Assembly: GCF_001427305.1 (NCBI RefSeq)
Contig: NZ_LMFZ01000013.1
Location: 1-64,000, forward strand
DNA: 64,000 bases
Reading direction: 5' to 3'
Source of the DNA: Duganella sp. Root1480D1
Lineage (GTDB): Bacteria; Pseudomonadota; Gammaproteobacteria; Burkholderiales; Burkholderiaceae_D
Position numbers and translations under genes: made by a program. Below are positions 25,376-34,462 of this stretch, one piece after another. The notes beneath the pieces are model-generated. The model did no database searches. It worked only from the letters and a program-made list of their open reading frames with translations, and had not been told where the DNA came from. Positions within the stretch are counted from its first letter, which is position 1. Every line of letters begins with the position of its first letter.

Positions 25376-26611
25376 TCAAGGAGCGGTTACGGAGGTCACT
25401 TCAACATCAAAAATCAACGGCGAGTTGGCCGGAATATTGGTCTTGGCGGTGGAACCGTAGGCCAGGTTGGCAGGGATGATCAGGGTGCGTTTGCCGCCCG
25501 CCTTCATGCCCTGCAGGCCCTGCTCCCAACCCTGGATCACCGCGTTGGCGCCCAGCTTGACGGACAACGGGGTGCCGGTAGTGCGCGAGGTGTCGAAGCG
25601 CAGGCCGCGCTTGTCGGTCACGCTGTCGTCGTACAGGTAGCCGGAGTATTCCACGGTCAGGGTGTAACCATTGGCCGACACCAGGGTGCCAGTCCCGACA
25701 ACTTCGTTGGTGATCTTGAATTCAGGCTGTGCGGTCTGGGCCGGTGGCGAAGTATTCAGAGCGGTCAGTTCGATGTCGTACACCACGGCGGTATTGGCCG
25801 GCACCAGCACGTTGCCGTTGCTGTCCTTGCGGCCATACTGGGCCCACGCCCCGCCGGTCGGGATCAGCAAGGTGCGCTTGCCGCCCACTTGCATGCCGAC
25901 AATGCCCAGGTCCCAGCCAGGAATGCGGCTGTCGACACCAAGCAGGAAGGAGAACGGCGAACCGGTGCGCGACGTCTCGAACTGCACGCCCTTCTTGTCG
26001 GCCTTGGTGTCGTCGTACAGGTAGCCGGTGTAGTGGATGGTCACCAGGTTCTTGGCAGCGGCAGCCGTGCCGGTGCCGGTCACGGTGTCGGTCTTGGTGA
26101 AGATCGGCTGCGGCGGGATCGGCGACGGCAGCGTGGTGAAGCTGACTACCTTCAGTTCATACACGACGGAGGTATTGGCTGGAACCAGCACCTTGCCGCT
26201 CAAATCCTTGTAGTCCGTCGGGCCAAAGGCCATATTGGACGGAACGATGATCCGGCGCGTGCCGCCGGCTTTCATGCCGGTCAGGCCCTGGTCCCAGCCG
26301 GCAATGCGGGCACCGACTCCGACTGTCATCACATACAGCTTGTCGACCGAATTGACGGTGGAAGATTCGAACAGGTCGCCCTTTTTGTCGGCCTTGGTTT
26401 CGTCATACAGCCAGCCGGTATAGCTGAAGGTGACCAGGTCGCCGGCCGCCACTTTCGGGGCTGTATTGTCCGGCACCACGACCTCGGTAATGGCAAACGC
26501 AGGCTGCGGAGGCAGCGGGGTGGTGTCGTTTTTGTTGGAACCGCCACCGCAGGCCGTCAGGGCCACGGCACATGCCAGGGTGGCGATTGCCTTGAACATC
26601 GAGTTCTTCAT
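25376..26611 (-). CDS. Lipoprotein with three FKBP-type prolyl isomerase domains
   Basis: The 411-residue protein has a lipoprotein signal (VALTACGGG, lipid on Cys21) and three tandem FKBP domains at about 40-157, 170-283 and 295-411. Each carries VTFSYTGWLYDE-like or related YTGYLYDD and YSGYLYDD strands, GWDQGL or GWEQGL, and GMKAGG-R-x-I/L-IP. The fold isomerises Xaa-Pro bonds; anchored in the envelope it may act as a chaperone for outer-membrane or secreted proteins. Three FKBP repeats in one bacterial lipoprotein is unusual. An internal Met at 26599 is an alternative start. Confidence 0.88.
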   Translation of the reverse strand: MKNSMFKAIATLACAVALTACGGGSNKNDTTPLPPQPAFAITEVVVPDNTAPKVAAGDLVTFSYTGWLYDETKADKKGDLFESSTVNSVDKLYVMTVGVGARIAGWDQGLTGMKAGGTRRIIVPSNMAFGPTDYKDLSGKVLVPANTSVVYELKVVSFTTLPSPIPPQPIFTKTDTVTGTGTAAAAKNLVTIHYTGYLYDDTKADKKGVQFETSRTGSPFSFLLGVDSRIPGWDLGIVGMQVGGKRTLLIPTGGAWAQYGRKDSNGNVLVPANTAVVYDIELTALNTSPPAQTAQPEFKITNEVVGTGTLVSANGYTLTVEYSGYLYDDSVTDKRGLRFDTSRTTGTPLSVKLGANAVIQGWEQGLQGMKAGGKRTLIIPANLAYGSTAKTNIPANSPLIFDVEVTSVTAP

Positions 26612-26705
26612 TTCAATCTTGCCTATTCGTCAAATGAGGGGTAACGGAGCAGCAGTTTAGCAGACCGTTAATGCCCCCTCCACAAGAGGCAAGATCCGTT
26701 ACAAA

Positions 26706-28619
26706 TTAAATTTCCACTTGTGTGCCGAGCTCGATGACGCGGTTTGGCGGGATCTGATAGTAGTCCGCCGCGGCGCGCGCGTTGCGCGACATCGCCACGA
26801 ACAGATGCTCGCGCCAGGGCGCCATGCCATCGCCCGGCGAGGAGATCACGGTCTGGCGCGCGATGAAGAAGGAGGTTTCCATCATCTCGAACTTCAGGCC
26901 TTTCTCTTCGCACAGGGCCATGACGGCCGGCACGTCCGGCTCGTCCTTGAAGCCGTAATTGATGTTCAGCTGGTAGCACTCGTGGCCCAAGGCGGTCACG
27001 CGCACCTGCTCCGCAGGCGGCACATAGGGCTCTTCAACGATGTGCACGGTGAAGAACACCACGCGCTCGTGCAGCACCTTATTGTGCGACAGGTTATGCA
27101 GCAGCGCGTGCGGCACGCCATCGCTCTCGCCGCGCAGGAACACCGCGGTGCCCGGCACGCGGGTCGGCGGCGCCATGAACAGGGAGTTCAGGAAGTCTTC
27201 CAGCGGGATCGCGTGCTTTTCCAGGTTCTTGAACACCAGCTCGCGGCCGGTGCGCCAGGTCAGCATGGTGGTGAACAGCGCGGTACCGAGCAGCAGCGGG
27301 AACCAGCCGCCGTGGAACAGCTTCAGCGAAGTGGCCGAGAACAGCGTGATGTCGATCACGATGAAGAAGCCGGTCGCGGCAAAGCACAACAGCAGCGGCA
27401 GGTTCCAGCGGTAGCGGGTGACGAAGAAAGTCAGGATGGTGGTCGCCAGCATGGTCGCGGTCACCGCGATACCGTAGGCACCGGCCAGCGCATCCGAGGA
27501 CTGGAAGCCAATCACGGCAATCAGCACCACGATCAGTTGCAGCCAGTTCACCACCGGGATGTAAATCTGGCCCATCTCGCTTTCCGAAGTGTGCTGAATG
27601 CGCATGCGCGGCAGCATGCCCAGCGCGATGGCCTGCTTGGTCATCGAGAAGGTGCCGGAAATCGTCGCTTGCGACGCGATCACGGTGGCGGCCGTCGACA
27701 GGATCACCAGCGGAATCACGCTCCAGCTACCGAGCTGGTTGAAGAATGGATTGGAGATCGCAGACGGATCGTTGATCAGCAAAGCGCCCTGGCCGAGGTA
27801 GTTCAGCGCCAGGGCCGGGAAGCAGATCAGGAACCAGGCCAGGCGGATCGGTTTCTTGCCGAAGTGGCCCATGTCGGCATACAGCGCTTCCGCGCCGGTG
27901 AATGCCAGCACGACCGCGCCGAGAGCAACGAAGGCAATCATTCCATGCGAGAACAGGAAGGTGAATGCATGCGCCGGGTTCAGGGCTGACAGAATGGCCG
28001 GTGCCTTGATGATATTCAGGACGCCCATCACTGCCAGCGCAGCAAACCAGAGTGCCATGATCGGGCCGAAGAAGCGCCCGATGCCTGCCGTGCCGTGGCG
28101 CTGCACCGCGTACAGGCTGACCAGCACGACGATGGTGAGCGGAACCACGAATTTTTCCAGTCCGGGCGCCGCCACTTCCAGGCCTTCGATGGCCGACAGC
28201 ACCGAAATGGCAGGCGTAATCACGCTGTCGCCATAGAACATGGTGGCGCCAAAGGTACCGATCAGCAGCAGAGGGAAGTGCCATTTGGGCGCTGCCTTGT
28301 GCACCGAATTCAATGCCAGGGCCATCAAGGCCATGATGCCGCCCTCGCCGCGGTTATCCGCACGCAACATCAGGCTGACATATTTGAGGGAGACAATCAT
28401 CGTCAGCCCCCAGAAGATCAGGGAGACGATGCCGAGCAGATTCTCCTGGTTCAGGGGAAGCCCGTGGGTGGGGTCGAAAATGGTTTTGAGGGTATAGAGA
28501 GGGCTGGTACCGATATCGCCGTAGACGATGCCAATGGCGGCCAGCGTCAGCGCAGCTACGCTGCTTTTCTTATGTTGTGACAAGATTTCACCCAAAATTG
28601 GTTTTGGTGCATCGCACAA
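26706..28619 (-). CDS. kup: Kup-type potassium transporter
   Basis: The 637-residue protein is a KUP/HAK/KT H+-coupled potassium uptake permease with about 12 membrane segments. It shows the family signature GIVYGDIGTSPLYTLK near the N-terminus, the FYGDSVITPAISVLSAIEG segment, and a roughly 170-residue cytosolic C-terminal domain. The ATG at 28619 gives a slightly long N-terminus; a TTG 12 codons later (LSQHKKSS) with GGGTGAAA in front would match family starts better. It is divergent from rarD across 99 bases. Confidence 0.94.
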   Translation of the reverse strand: MCDAPKPILGEILSQHKKSSVAALTLAAIGIVYGDIGTSPLYTLKTIFDPTHGLPLNQENLLGIVSLIFWGLTMIVSLKYVSLMLRADNRGEGGIMALMALALNSVHKAAPKWHFPLLLIGTFGATMFYGDSVITPAISVLSAIEGLEVAAPGLEKFVVPLTIVVLVSLYAVQRHGTAGIGRFFGPIMALWFAALAVMGVLNIIKAPAILSALNPAHAFTFLFSHGMIAFVALGAVVLAFTGAEALYADMGHFGKKPIRLAWFLICFPALALNYLGQGALLINDPSAISNPFFNQLGSWSVIPLVILSTAATVIASQATISGTFSMTKQAIALGMLPRMRIQHTSESEMGQIYIPVVNWLQLIVVLIAVIGFQSSDALAGAYGIAVTATMLATTILTFFVTRYRWNLPLLLCFAATGFFIVIDITLFSATSLKLFHGGWFPLLLGTALFTTMLTWRTGRELVFKNLEKHAIPLEDFLNSLFMAPPTRVPGTAVFLRGESDGVPHALLHNLSHNKVLHERVVFFTVHIVEEPYVPPAEQVRVTALGHECYQLNINYGFKDEPDVPAVMALCEEKGLKFEMMETSFFIARQTVISSPGDGMAPWREHLFVAMSRNARAAADYYQIPPNRVIELGTQVEI

Positions 28620-28718
28620 TAGGCCAGTTATAAGCCTTTTGCAAGTTTTTTACGCCGCCGGTGAAAACTTGGCGAGTATGCTATTTTCCACCTTTACGCA
28701 CAGAAAATCATCGCTCTC

Positions 28719-29594
28719 ATGAATACCGGCATGCTGTACGCCGCAGGCGCTTTCCTGTCCTGGGGCCTGTTCCCGCTGTATTTTCACGCAATTAAGAATG
28801 TGCCGGCGTCCGAAATCCTGGCGCATCGCATGGCGTGGTCGCTGCTATTCCTGATGCTGGTGCTGGCAGTACGCCGCCAGTGGAAATGGCTGCCGCAAGT
28901 GTTGCGTCAACCCAAAGTGGTGGGCAGTTTCCTGGCCAGCGCTTTCTTGTTGAGTGCGAACTGGTTTGTGTATATCTGGGCGGTCAACAACGGCCATGTG
29001 GTGGACGCCAGCCTCGGCTATTTCATCAATCCGCTGGTCAACGTGCTGCTGGGCATGGTGGTGCTGAAGGAAAAACTGCGCCGCGGGCAATGGATTGCCA
29101 TCGGCGTCGCGGCCACCGGCGTGGCCTGGCTGACCTGGCAAGCCGGCCAGGTGCCGTATATCGCACTGGTGCTGGCCCTGAGCTTCGGCGCTTATGGCTT
29201 GCTGCGCAAGACTGCCGCGCTGGCGGCGCTGGAAGGCTTGTCTTTCGAGACCCTGATCCTGTTCCCGCTGGCGGTCGCTTACCTCGGCTGGCTGGTGTAC
29301 CACGGCCAGAGCGTATTCCTGAATGCCGAGTCGGACAGCACGCGCTGGCTGCTGGCGGCGGCTGGCCCGACTACCGCGATCCCGCTGCTGCTGTTTGCCG
29401 CCGGCGCGCGCCGCATTCCGATGTCGGTACTCGGCATGCTGCAATACATGTCGCCGTCGCTGCAGATGTTGCTGGGCGTCTGGGTTTTCCACGAGGCGTT
29501 TTCCTCGATCAAACTGGCCGGCTTCCTGTTCATCTGGAGCGCGCTGGCGATTTATATGCTGGAGGGCTGGTTGACCAGCAGAAAGGCGAGTTGA
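28719..29594 (+). CDS. rarD: RarD-type EamA transporter
   Basis: The 291-residue protein has ten membrane segments in two EamA repeats and matches RarD (AAGAFLSWGLFPLYFHAIK, ANWFVYIWAVNNGHVVDASLGYFINPL, GLLRKTAAL, MSVLGMLQYMSPSLQMLLGV). The family is thought to export small molecules and was first noted as chloramphenicol-sensitive protein. Substrate here unknown. It stands alone, divergent from kup. Confidence 0.92.
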   Translation: MNTGMLYAAGAFLSWGLFPLYFHAIKNVPASEILAHRMAWSLLFLMLVLAVRRQWKWLPQVLRQPKVVGSFLASAFLLSANWFVYIWAVNNGHVVDASLGYFINPLVNVLLGMVVLKEKLRRGQWIAIGVAATGVAWLTWQAGQVPYIALVLALSFGAYGLLRKTAALAALEGLSFETLILFPLAVAYLGWLVYHGQSVFLNAESDSTRWLLAAAGPTTAIPLLLFAAGARRIPMSVLGMLQYMSPSLQMLLGVWVFHEAFSSIKLAGFLFIWSALAIYMLEGWLTSRKAS

Positions 29595-29747
29595 GTGTCG
29601 GAAAACTTTACACCATTACGTCTTTGATAACTTGACTTTCCCTTTCTCAATAAAACTTACCCTATAAAAATCAAGAACCTGCGCGGAACTCTTGCAGATC
29701 AGGCATGGTAATTGCTTGATTATTGGTTCCAACACAGGAGAATAAGA

Positions 29748-30533
29748 ATGGTAAGCAAAAAGTTTCTGGCAGGTATCGCTGCATTGGTTTGCGCTGCTAA
29801 TGTTCACGCCCTCCCAATGCCGCTGACCAAGACCGTCGCCGCCGGCGACCAACTGGTCTCCGGTGCCAGCAAGACTTTCGACATCAACGTCAACGACCTG
29901 CTGGCAAACAACGGCCTGAACAGCAATGCCATCTCGCTGGGCCAGTTGACTGTGTTTGGCCATTCGGATGCTTTGTACAACTTCAACCTCAGCGACTTTG
30001 GCAATTACAAGCAGACCGGCACCAGCACCCACTACAACGCGGGCGCCTGCAACCACGGCAATTGCAACGTTACCGACTACACTTACACGCGCAGCGGGCA
30101 CTCGTACCATTACGACACCGTCACCGACACCATGAAGGTATCGGTCGGCGACTCGAGCGGCAGCGACACTTCCGAGTGGCAGCAGAGCCAGGCCGGCTAC
30201 AAGACCACTGAAGATAAAAAGGACGGCAGCGCGCGCTTTGGCTGGAAAACCTACCAAACCACGGCCGACGACTTTTACGGTTCCTACAGCGGCGACCTGA
30301 GCGTCACCCTGAACCTGGACAGCAAAGCGCTGGGCGACATCGTGAAAGATGGCATCCTGAGCCTGTCCATCTGGGGCATGCACGGTCAATTCAACATCGA
30401 CAGCCTGCGCCTGGATTTGCTGGCCAACCTGCCGGAACAACCGGCCGACAGCCCGGTTCCTGTGCCAACCAGCCTGCTGCTGACCGGCCTGGGCCTGGCA
30501 GCACTGGCCACCGTGCGCCGCCGCAAAGCATAA
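29748..30533 (+). CDS. PEP-CTERM-like exported protein with variant sorting motif
   Basis: The 261-residue product starts at an ATG after CAGGAG and has a signal peptide (MVSKKFLAGIAALVCAANVHA). The middle is rich in Ser, Thr, Asp and Tyr with a His-containing loop (HYNAGACNHGNCNV). The C-terminus has a sorting-signal layout: VPVPTSLLLTGLGLAALA, then VRRRKA. In place of VPEP it reads VPVP, which the exosortase family tolerates in variants. It would be processed by an exosortase elsewhere and secreted or surface-bound. A strong terminator follows 24 bases after the stop. Confidence 0.82.
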   Translation: MVSKKFLAGIAALVCAANVHALPMPLTKTVAAGDQLVSGASKTFDINVNDLLANNGLNSNAISLGQLTVFGHSDALYNFNLSDFGNYKQTGTSTHYNAGACNHGNCNVTDYTYTRSGHSYHYDTVTDTMKVSVGDSSGSDTSEWQQSQAGYKTTEDKKDGSARFGWKTYQTTADDFYGSYSGDLSVTLNLDSKALGDIVKDGILSLSIWGMHGQFNIDSLRLDLLANLPEQPADSPVPVPTSLLLTGLGLAALATVRRRKA

Positions 30534-30556
30534 GCAGTCGCCACCGCACCCAAAAG

Positions 30557-30583
30557 GACCCGGCACTTGCCGGGTCTTTTTTT
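30557..30583 (+). terminator. Rho-independent terminator after the PEP-CTERM gene
   Basis: Stem GACCCGGC, loop ACTT, stem GCCGGGTC, then seven T residues. Confidence 0.92.
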
Positions 30584-30640
30584 ATGCGCCACCACAATGC
30601 GCTAAACTAGCGCCTTTACGAACCGACAAGAACACATACC

Positions 30641-32308
30641 GTGGCCAATTACGTCTATACCATGAACCGCGTGGGCAAAATCGTCCCACCGAAACGTCAG
30701 ATTCTGAAGGACATTTCCCTGTCCTTCTTCCCAGGCGCCAAGATCGGCGTGCTGGGCCTGAACGGCTCCGGCAAATCGTCCCTGCTGAAAATCATGGCGG
30801 GCATCGACACCGACATCCAGGGCGAAGCACGCCCAATGCCTGGCCTGAACATCGGCTACCTGCCGCAGGAACCGCAACTGGATCCGGAAAAAACCGTGCG
30901 CCAGGAAGTGGAATCCGGCCTGGGCGAAGCCTTCAACGCACAAGCGTTGCTGGAAGCCGTCTACGCTGCCTATGCAGAAGAAGATGCAGACTTTGACGCG
31001 CTGGCCAAAGAGCAGGAACGCCTGGAATCGATCATCGCTGCTGCCGACGGCGGCAACCTGAACCTGCAACTGGAAATGGCTGCCGACGCGCTGCGCCTGC
31101 CGCCATGGGACCAGAAGATCGGCGTGCTGTCCGGCGGTGAAAAGCGCCGCGTGGCGCTGTGCAAGCTGCTGCTGTCCAAGCCGGACATGCTGCTGCTCGA
31201 CGAACCGACCAACCACCTGGATGCTGAATCCGTGGAATGGCTGGAGCAGTTCCTGGTGCGCTTCCCGGGCACCGTGGTCGGCATCACCCACGATCGCTAC
31301 TTCCTGGACAACGCGGCCGAATGGATCCTGGAACTGGACCGCGGCCACGGCATCCCTTGGAAGGGCAACTATTCTTCGTGGCTGGACCAGAAGCAGGACC
31401 GCCTGAAGCAGGAAGAAGCCACCGAATCCGCGCGCCAGAAAGCGCTGCAGAAAGAACTGGAATGGTCGCGCCAGAATCCGAAAGCACGCCAGGCCAAATC
31501 CAAGGCCCGTATGGCGCGCTTCAATGAGCTGAGCGAATACGAATACCAGAAGCGTAACGAAACCCAGGAGATCTTCATCCCTGTGGCCGAGCGCCTGGGT
31601 AATGACGTGATCGAGTTCAAGAACGTCAGCAAATCGTTTGGCGACCGCCTGCTGATCGACAACCTGTCGTTCACCGTGCCGCCAGGCGCGATCGTCGGCA
31701 TCATCGGCCCGAACGGCGCCGGTAAATCGACCCTGTTCAAGATGATCGCCGGCATCGAGCAGCCGGACAGCGGCGAAGTGGCCATCGGCAAGACCGCCAA
31801 GATTTCCTTGGTGGACCAGAGCCGCGACAAGCTGGACAACGAGAAGACCGTGTTCGAGGCAGTGTCCGGCGGCGCCGACATCCTGAGCGTGGGCCGTTTC
31901 GAAATGCCGTCGCGCGCTTATGTGGGTCGCTTCAACTTCAAGGGCTCGGACCAGCAGAAAATCGTTGGCAACCTGTCCGGTGGTGAGCGTGGCCGACTGC
32001 ACCTGGCCAAGACCCTGCTGATGGGCGGCAACGTGCTACTGCTTGACGAACCGTCCAACGACCTGGACGTGGAAACCCTGCGTGCGCTGGAAGATGCGCT
32101 GCTGGAATTCGCCGGCTCGGTGATGGTGATTTCCCACGACCGCTGGTTCCTGGACCGTATCGCCACGCACATCCTGGCCTTCGAAGGCGACTCCCAGGTG
32201 ACCTTCTTTGCGGGTAACTACCAGGAATACGAAGCCGACAAGAAGAAGCGCCTGGGTGAGGAAGGCGCCAAGCCGAAGCGTATTCGTTACAAGCCGCTGC
32301 ACGGCTAA
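30641..32308 (+). CDS. ettA: Energy-dependent translational throttle protein EttA
   Basis: EttA is an ABC-F ATPase that binds the ribosomal E site and gates the first elongation step according to ATP level. The 555-residue protein has two ATP-binding cassettes (Walker A GLNGSGKSS and GPNGAGKST; signatures LSGGEKRRVAL and LSGGERGRLHL; Walker B LLLDEPTNHLD and LLLDEPSNDLD) with the linker between them, and no membrane part. The GTG at 30641 begins the family's MANYVYTMNRVGK. Its TAA stop is the first three bases of a REP-like element. Confidence 0.96.
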   Translation: MANYVYTMNRVGKIVPPKRQILKDISLSFFPGAKIGVLGLNGSGKSSLLKIMAGIDTDIQGEARPMPGLNIGYLPQEPQLDPEKTVRQEVESGLGEAFNAQALLEAVYAAYAEEDADFDALAKEQERLESIIAAADGGNLNLQLEMAADALRLPPWDQKIGVLSGGEKRRVALCKLLLSKPDMLLLDEPTNHLDAESVEWLEQFLVRFPGTVVGITHDRYFLDNAAEWILELDRGHGIPWKGNYSSWLDQKQDRLKQEEATESARQKALQKELEWSRQNPKARQAKSKARMARFNELSEYEYQKRNETQEIFIPVAERLGNDVIEFKNVSKSFGDRLLIDNLSFTVPPGAIVGIIGPNGAGKSTLFKMIAGIEQPDSGEVAIGKTAKISLVDQSRDKLDNEKTVFEAVSGGADILSVGRFEMPSRAYVGRFNFKGSDQQKIVGNLSGGERGRLHLAKTLLMGGNVLLLDEPSNDLDVETLRALEDALLEFAGSVMVISHDRWFLDRIATHILAFEGDSQVTFFAGNYQEYEADKKKRLGEEGAKPKRIRYKPLHG

Positions 32309-32494
32309 AACCGGTAAACCAGCCGGATGGCCGTCCCGTCCGACCCGCAGGGTCAGACGCTGTCTATGCCGAAGCTTTGGTATGGTTGTGCGCCTTTGAC
32401 TTTCGACGAACGTCAAAGGCCTGGAACCAACTCCGCTGGCTGCAAGATCATTCGGGGTCAGGCACTTGTGCCTGACCCCGGTTTACCGGTTTTA
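32306..32494. repeat. REP/BIME-like inverted element (copy C)
   Basis: A 189-bp element is bounded by perfect 15-bp inverted arms TAAAACCGGTAAACC (32306-32320) and its complement (32480-32494). Read from its right end it is arm plus palindrome GGGGTCAGGCAC/GTGCCTGACCCC, the same layout as copy A after minE. The left unit's palindrome is degenerate (GACCCGCAGGGTC), and a CCTTTGAC/GTCAAAGG hairpin lies in the centre. It separates ettA from the next gene. Confidence 0.8.
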
Positions 32495-32506
32495 GAAGGG
32501 AGCCAA

Positions 32507-32980
32507 ATGCGCAAACAATTCCTATGTGGACTGGTCCTGGCCAGCGCAGGCGCCATTGCGCACGAGGCCCCGATCGACAAGCTGGCCTGGCTGGCCGGCT
32601 GCTGGTCGCATACCGGCGCCGAAAAAGGTTCAGTGGAAATGTGGACCCTGCCCGCCGGCGGCACCATGCTGGGTGTAGCGCGCACCGTAAAAAACGGCAA
32701 GACGGTCGAGTGGGAACACACCATGATCCGCGAAACCGAGCCGGGCATCTGGGCCTATGTGGCCAAGCCCAGCCGTCAACTGGAAGCAGCCTTCCCGATC
32801 AAGTCGGTCGGCGATGGTGAAGTGATCTTTGAAAACCCGCAACATGACTTCCCGCAGCGGATCATTTACAAACGCGATGGCGCCGATGGCATCAAGGCGC
32901 GTATCGAAGGTGTCTCGAAGGGCAAGGAAAAAGCCTTCGACTACCCGATGCAGCGGACGCAATGTCCGAATGGCGGGTGA
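32507..32980 (+). CDS. DUF6265-type exported protein
   Basis: The 157-residue product starts at 32507 after AAGGGAG, immediately past the palindromic element; the longer frame running through the element is rejected. A signal peptide (MRKQFLCGLVLASAGAIA) precedes a domain with LAWLAGCW, MLGVART and FENPQHDFPQRIIYKR motifs, seen in DUF6265-like proteins of unknown, possibly ligand-binding, function. It has no operon partner. Confidence 0.72.
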   Translation: MRKQFLCGLVLASAGAIAHEAPIDKLAWLAGCWSHTGAEKGSVEMWTLPAGGTMLGVARTVKNGKTVEWEHTMIRETEPGIWAYVAKPSRQLEAAFPIKSVGDGEVIFENPQHDFPQRIIYKRDGADGIKARIEGVSKGKEKAFDYPMQRTQCPNGG

Positions 32981-33081
32981 GGCGGGCACAAGGACATTGG
33001 CAGCGCAAGGCTGCCGTTGTCGCACCCGGCCTCGATCAGGACTTTGCGGGGGGAAGCAGCTGAACTGCCCTCCCCCTCGAC

Positions 33082-33666
33082 TCAGAAGCTAGCCTTCACG
33101 CCCAGGTTAAACGCGCCTTTGCGGCGGCCCTGGTCAATATCGTTCTTGCCGAAGTGTTCGTACTCCAGCACGCCCGACACTTTCTCGGTGAAGGCGTATT
33201 CGGCGCCAACCGAGGCGTACAGCGCGTTACGGCTGCTATCGCCGTTATACGCGGAAGCCAAACCGGTGGCATTCACGTCATTCTTGTTGTGCGACACACC
33301 CAGCTTGCCGGTCAGCGCAAACTGCTGGTTGATCGGGAAGGTGCCTTTGCCGGCCAGGTAGAAGGACTTGGCTTTGCCTTCAATGCTGCCGGTGCCGGCG
33401 CCAGTGGTGTAGTTGTACGACTGTTTGCCGAAATCTACATAACCGGCTTCCACGCCCCAGGTCTTGTCGATCTGTACGCCACCGAAGATCTTGCCACCGT
33501 ATTCGGTGCTTTTCTTGTCACCATCGCTGGTGTCGTTGGGCAGGGTGTACTTGTTCGAGTTCGCCACGACGCCAGCGCCGATGTAAGGCTTCAGTTCCTG
33601 GGCCTGGACGGAGGCCGCGCCCAGGGCAACGGCCGAAGTGATGAGTGCGAGTGCGATTTTTTTCAT
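33082..33666 (-). CDS. Outer-membrane beta-barrel protein (OmpA-like fold)
   Basis: The 194-residue product has a signal peptide ending VQA and a mature domain of alternating hydrophobic strands (KPYIGAGVVANSN, WGVEAGYVDFGKQ, SFYLAGKGTFPI, FALTGKLGVSHN, YASVGAEYAFT, GVLEYEHFG, FNLGVKASF). This is consistent with an eight-stranded barrel ending in the C-terminal Phe recognised by the Bam machinery. No periplasmic domain. Function unknown. Confidence 0.82.
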   Translation of the reverse strand: MKKIALALITSAVALGAASVQAQELKPYIGAGVVANSNKYTLPNDTSDGDKKSTEYGGKIFGGVQIDKTWGVEAGYVDFGKQSYNYTTGAGTGSIEGKAKSFYLAGKGTFPINQQFALTGKLGVSHNKNDVNATGLASAYNGDSSRNALYASVGAEYAFTEKVSGVLEYEHFGKNDIDQGRRKGAFNLGVKASF

Positions 33667-33850
33667 GTTCGTGATCTTTCAGCGAGAGTAAGTCGGACTT
33701 GCTTGGGATCGCGCTTCGTCTGTGGAAGTGCGATGGAAAGCACGATAACACTGCCAAAAGTTCAAGGGGGAGACGAACTGGTAAGAATTGTGTGAATTTG
33801 TAAGCAACCTTGAATTACCAATGTTCAGCCCAAAATGACCGAACTTGGCA

Positions 33851-34444
33851 TCAGATAAGCCTAAATGTCAGATTGATACGGGGACCGCAGGGTTTTCGCT
33901 CTTTATTGATGCCGTGCCGCCAGCAATGCTGGAGTTTGCCTGCCATCAGCAGCAGGCTGCCATCGGTCAGGTCGATCTTGACGGTTTTCGGCTGCTTTTT
34001 GTGCTTCAGGATGAAGGTGCGGCAGGCGCCAAAGCTGACCGAGGCGATGGCCGGCTGCGGGCCCAACTCCGCTTCATCGTCGCTGTGGAAGCCCATGCTG
34101 TCCTGTTCGTTGCGGTAGTAGTTCAGCAGCACGCTGTTGAAGCGCTTGCCGCTGGCGGCCTCGACGGCGCGCTTGATCTCCAGCTGGAGCGGGGTGAACG
34201 GCAACGGTTCAAAAGTGCGGCCGGAATAGGTGTAGCGCTGCTCGCCATACCAGGCACTCAGGCGCGGTTGCGCCACTTCGCGGCCGAACAGGAAGATGGT
34301 TTCCGCTTTCCACGTGGTTTCATCAAGCAAGCGTTGCATAACTTCGGCGTTATCCACAGCGAGCGGAAGTTGCTGCATGAAATACAGCTCGCCATCTTCG
34401 ATCGGGATCGGTAATAACTCGGCTTCAGCAGAAAACAGGTCCAT
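33851..34444 (-). CDS. alkB: AlkB-type 2-oxoglutarate/Fe(II) DNA dealkylase
   Basis: The protein oxidatively removes methyl groups from 1-methyladenine and 3-methylcytosine. The 197-residue product has the iron ligands His120 and Asp122 (MGFHSDDE) and His177 (CWRHGI), and the 2-oxoglutarate-binding Arg pair in the GPRINLTFR motif near the C-terminus. It is of the short AlkB type (ALKBH2/3-like). The start is MDLFSAEAE at 34444; the frame continues further upstream but overlaps the divergent gene. Confidence 0.9.
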   Translation of the reverse strand: MDLFSAEAELLPIPIEDGELYFMQQLPLAVDNAEVMQRLLDETTWKAETIFLFGREVAQPRLSAWYGEQRYTYSGRTFEPLPFTPLQLEIKRAVEAASGKRFNSVLLNYYRNEQDSMGFHSDDEAELGPQPAIASVSFGACRTFILKHKKQPKTVKIDLTDGSLLLMAGKLQHCWRHGINKERKPCGPRINLTFRLI

Positions 34445-34462
34445 AGGCGTTATCATATAGCA

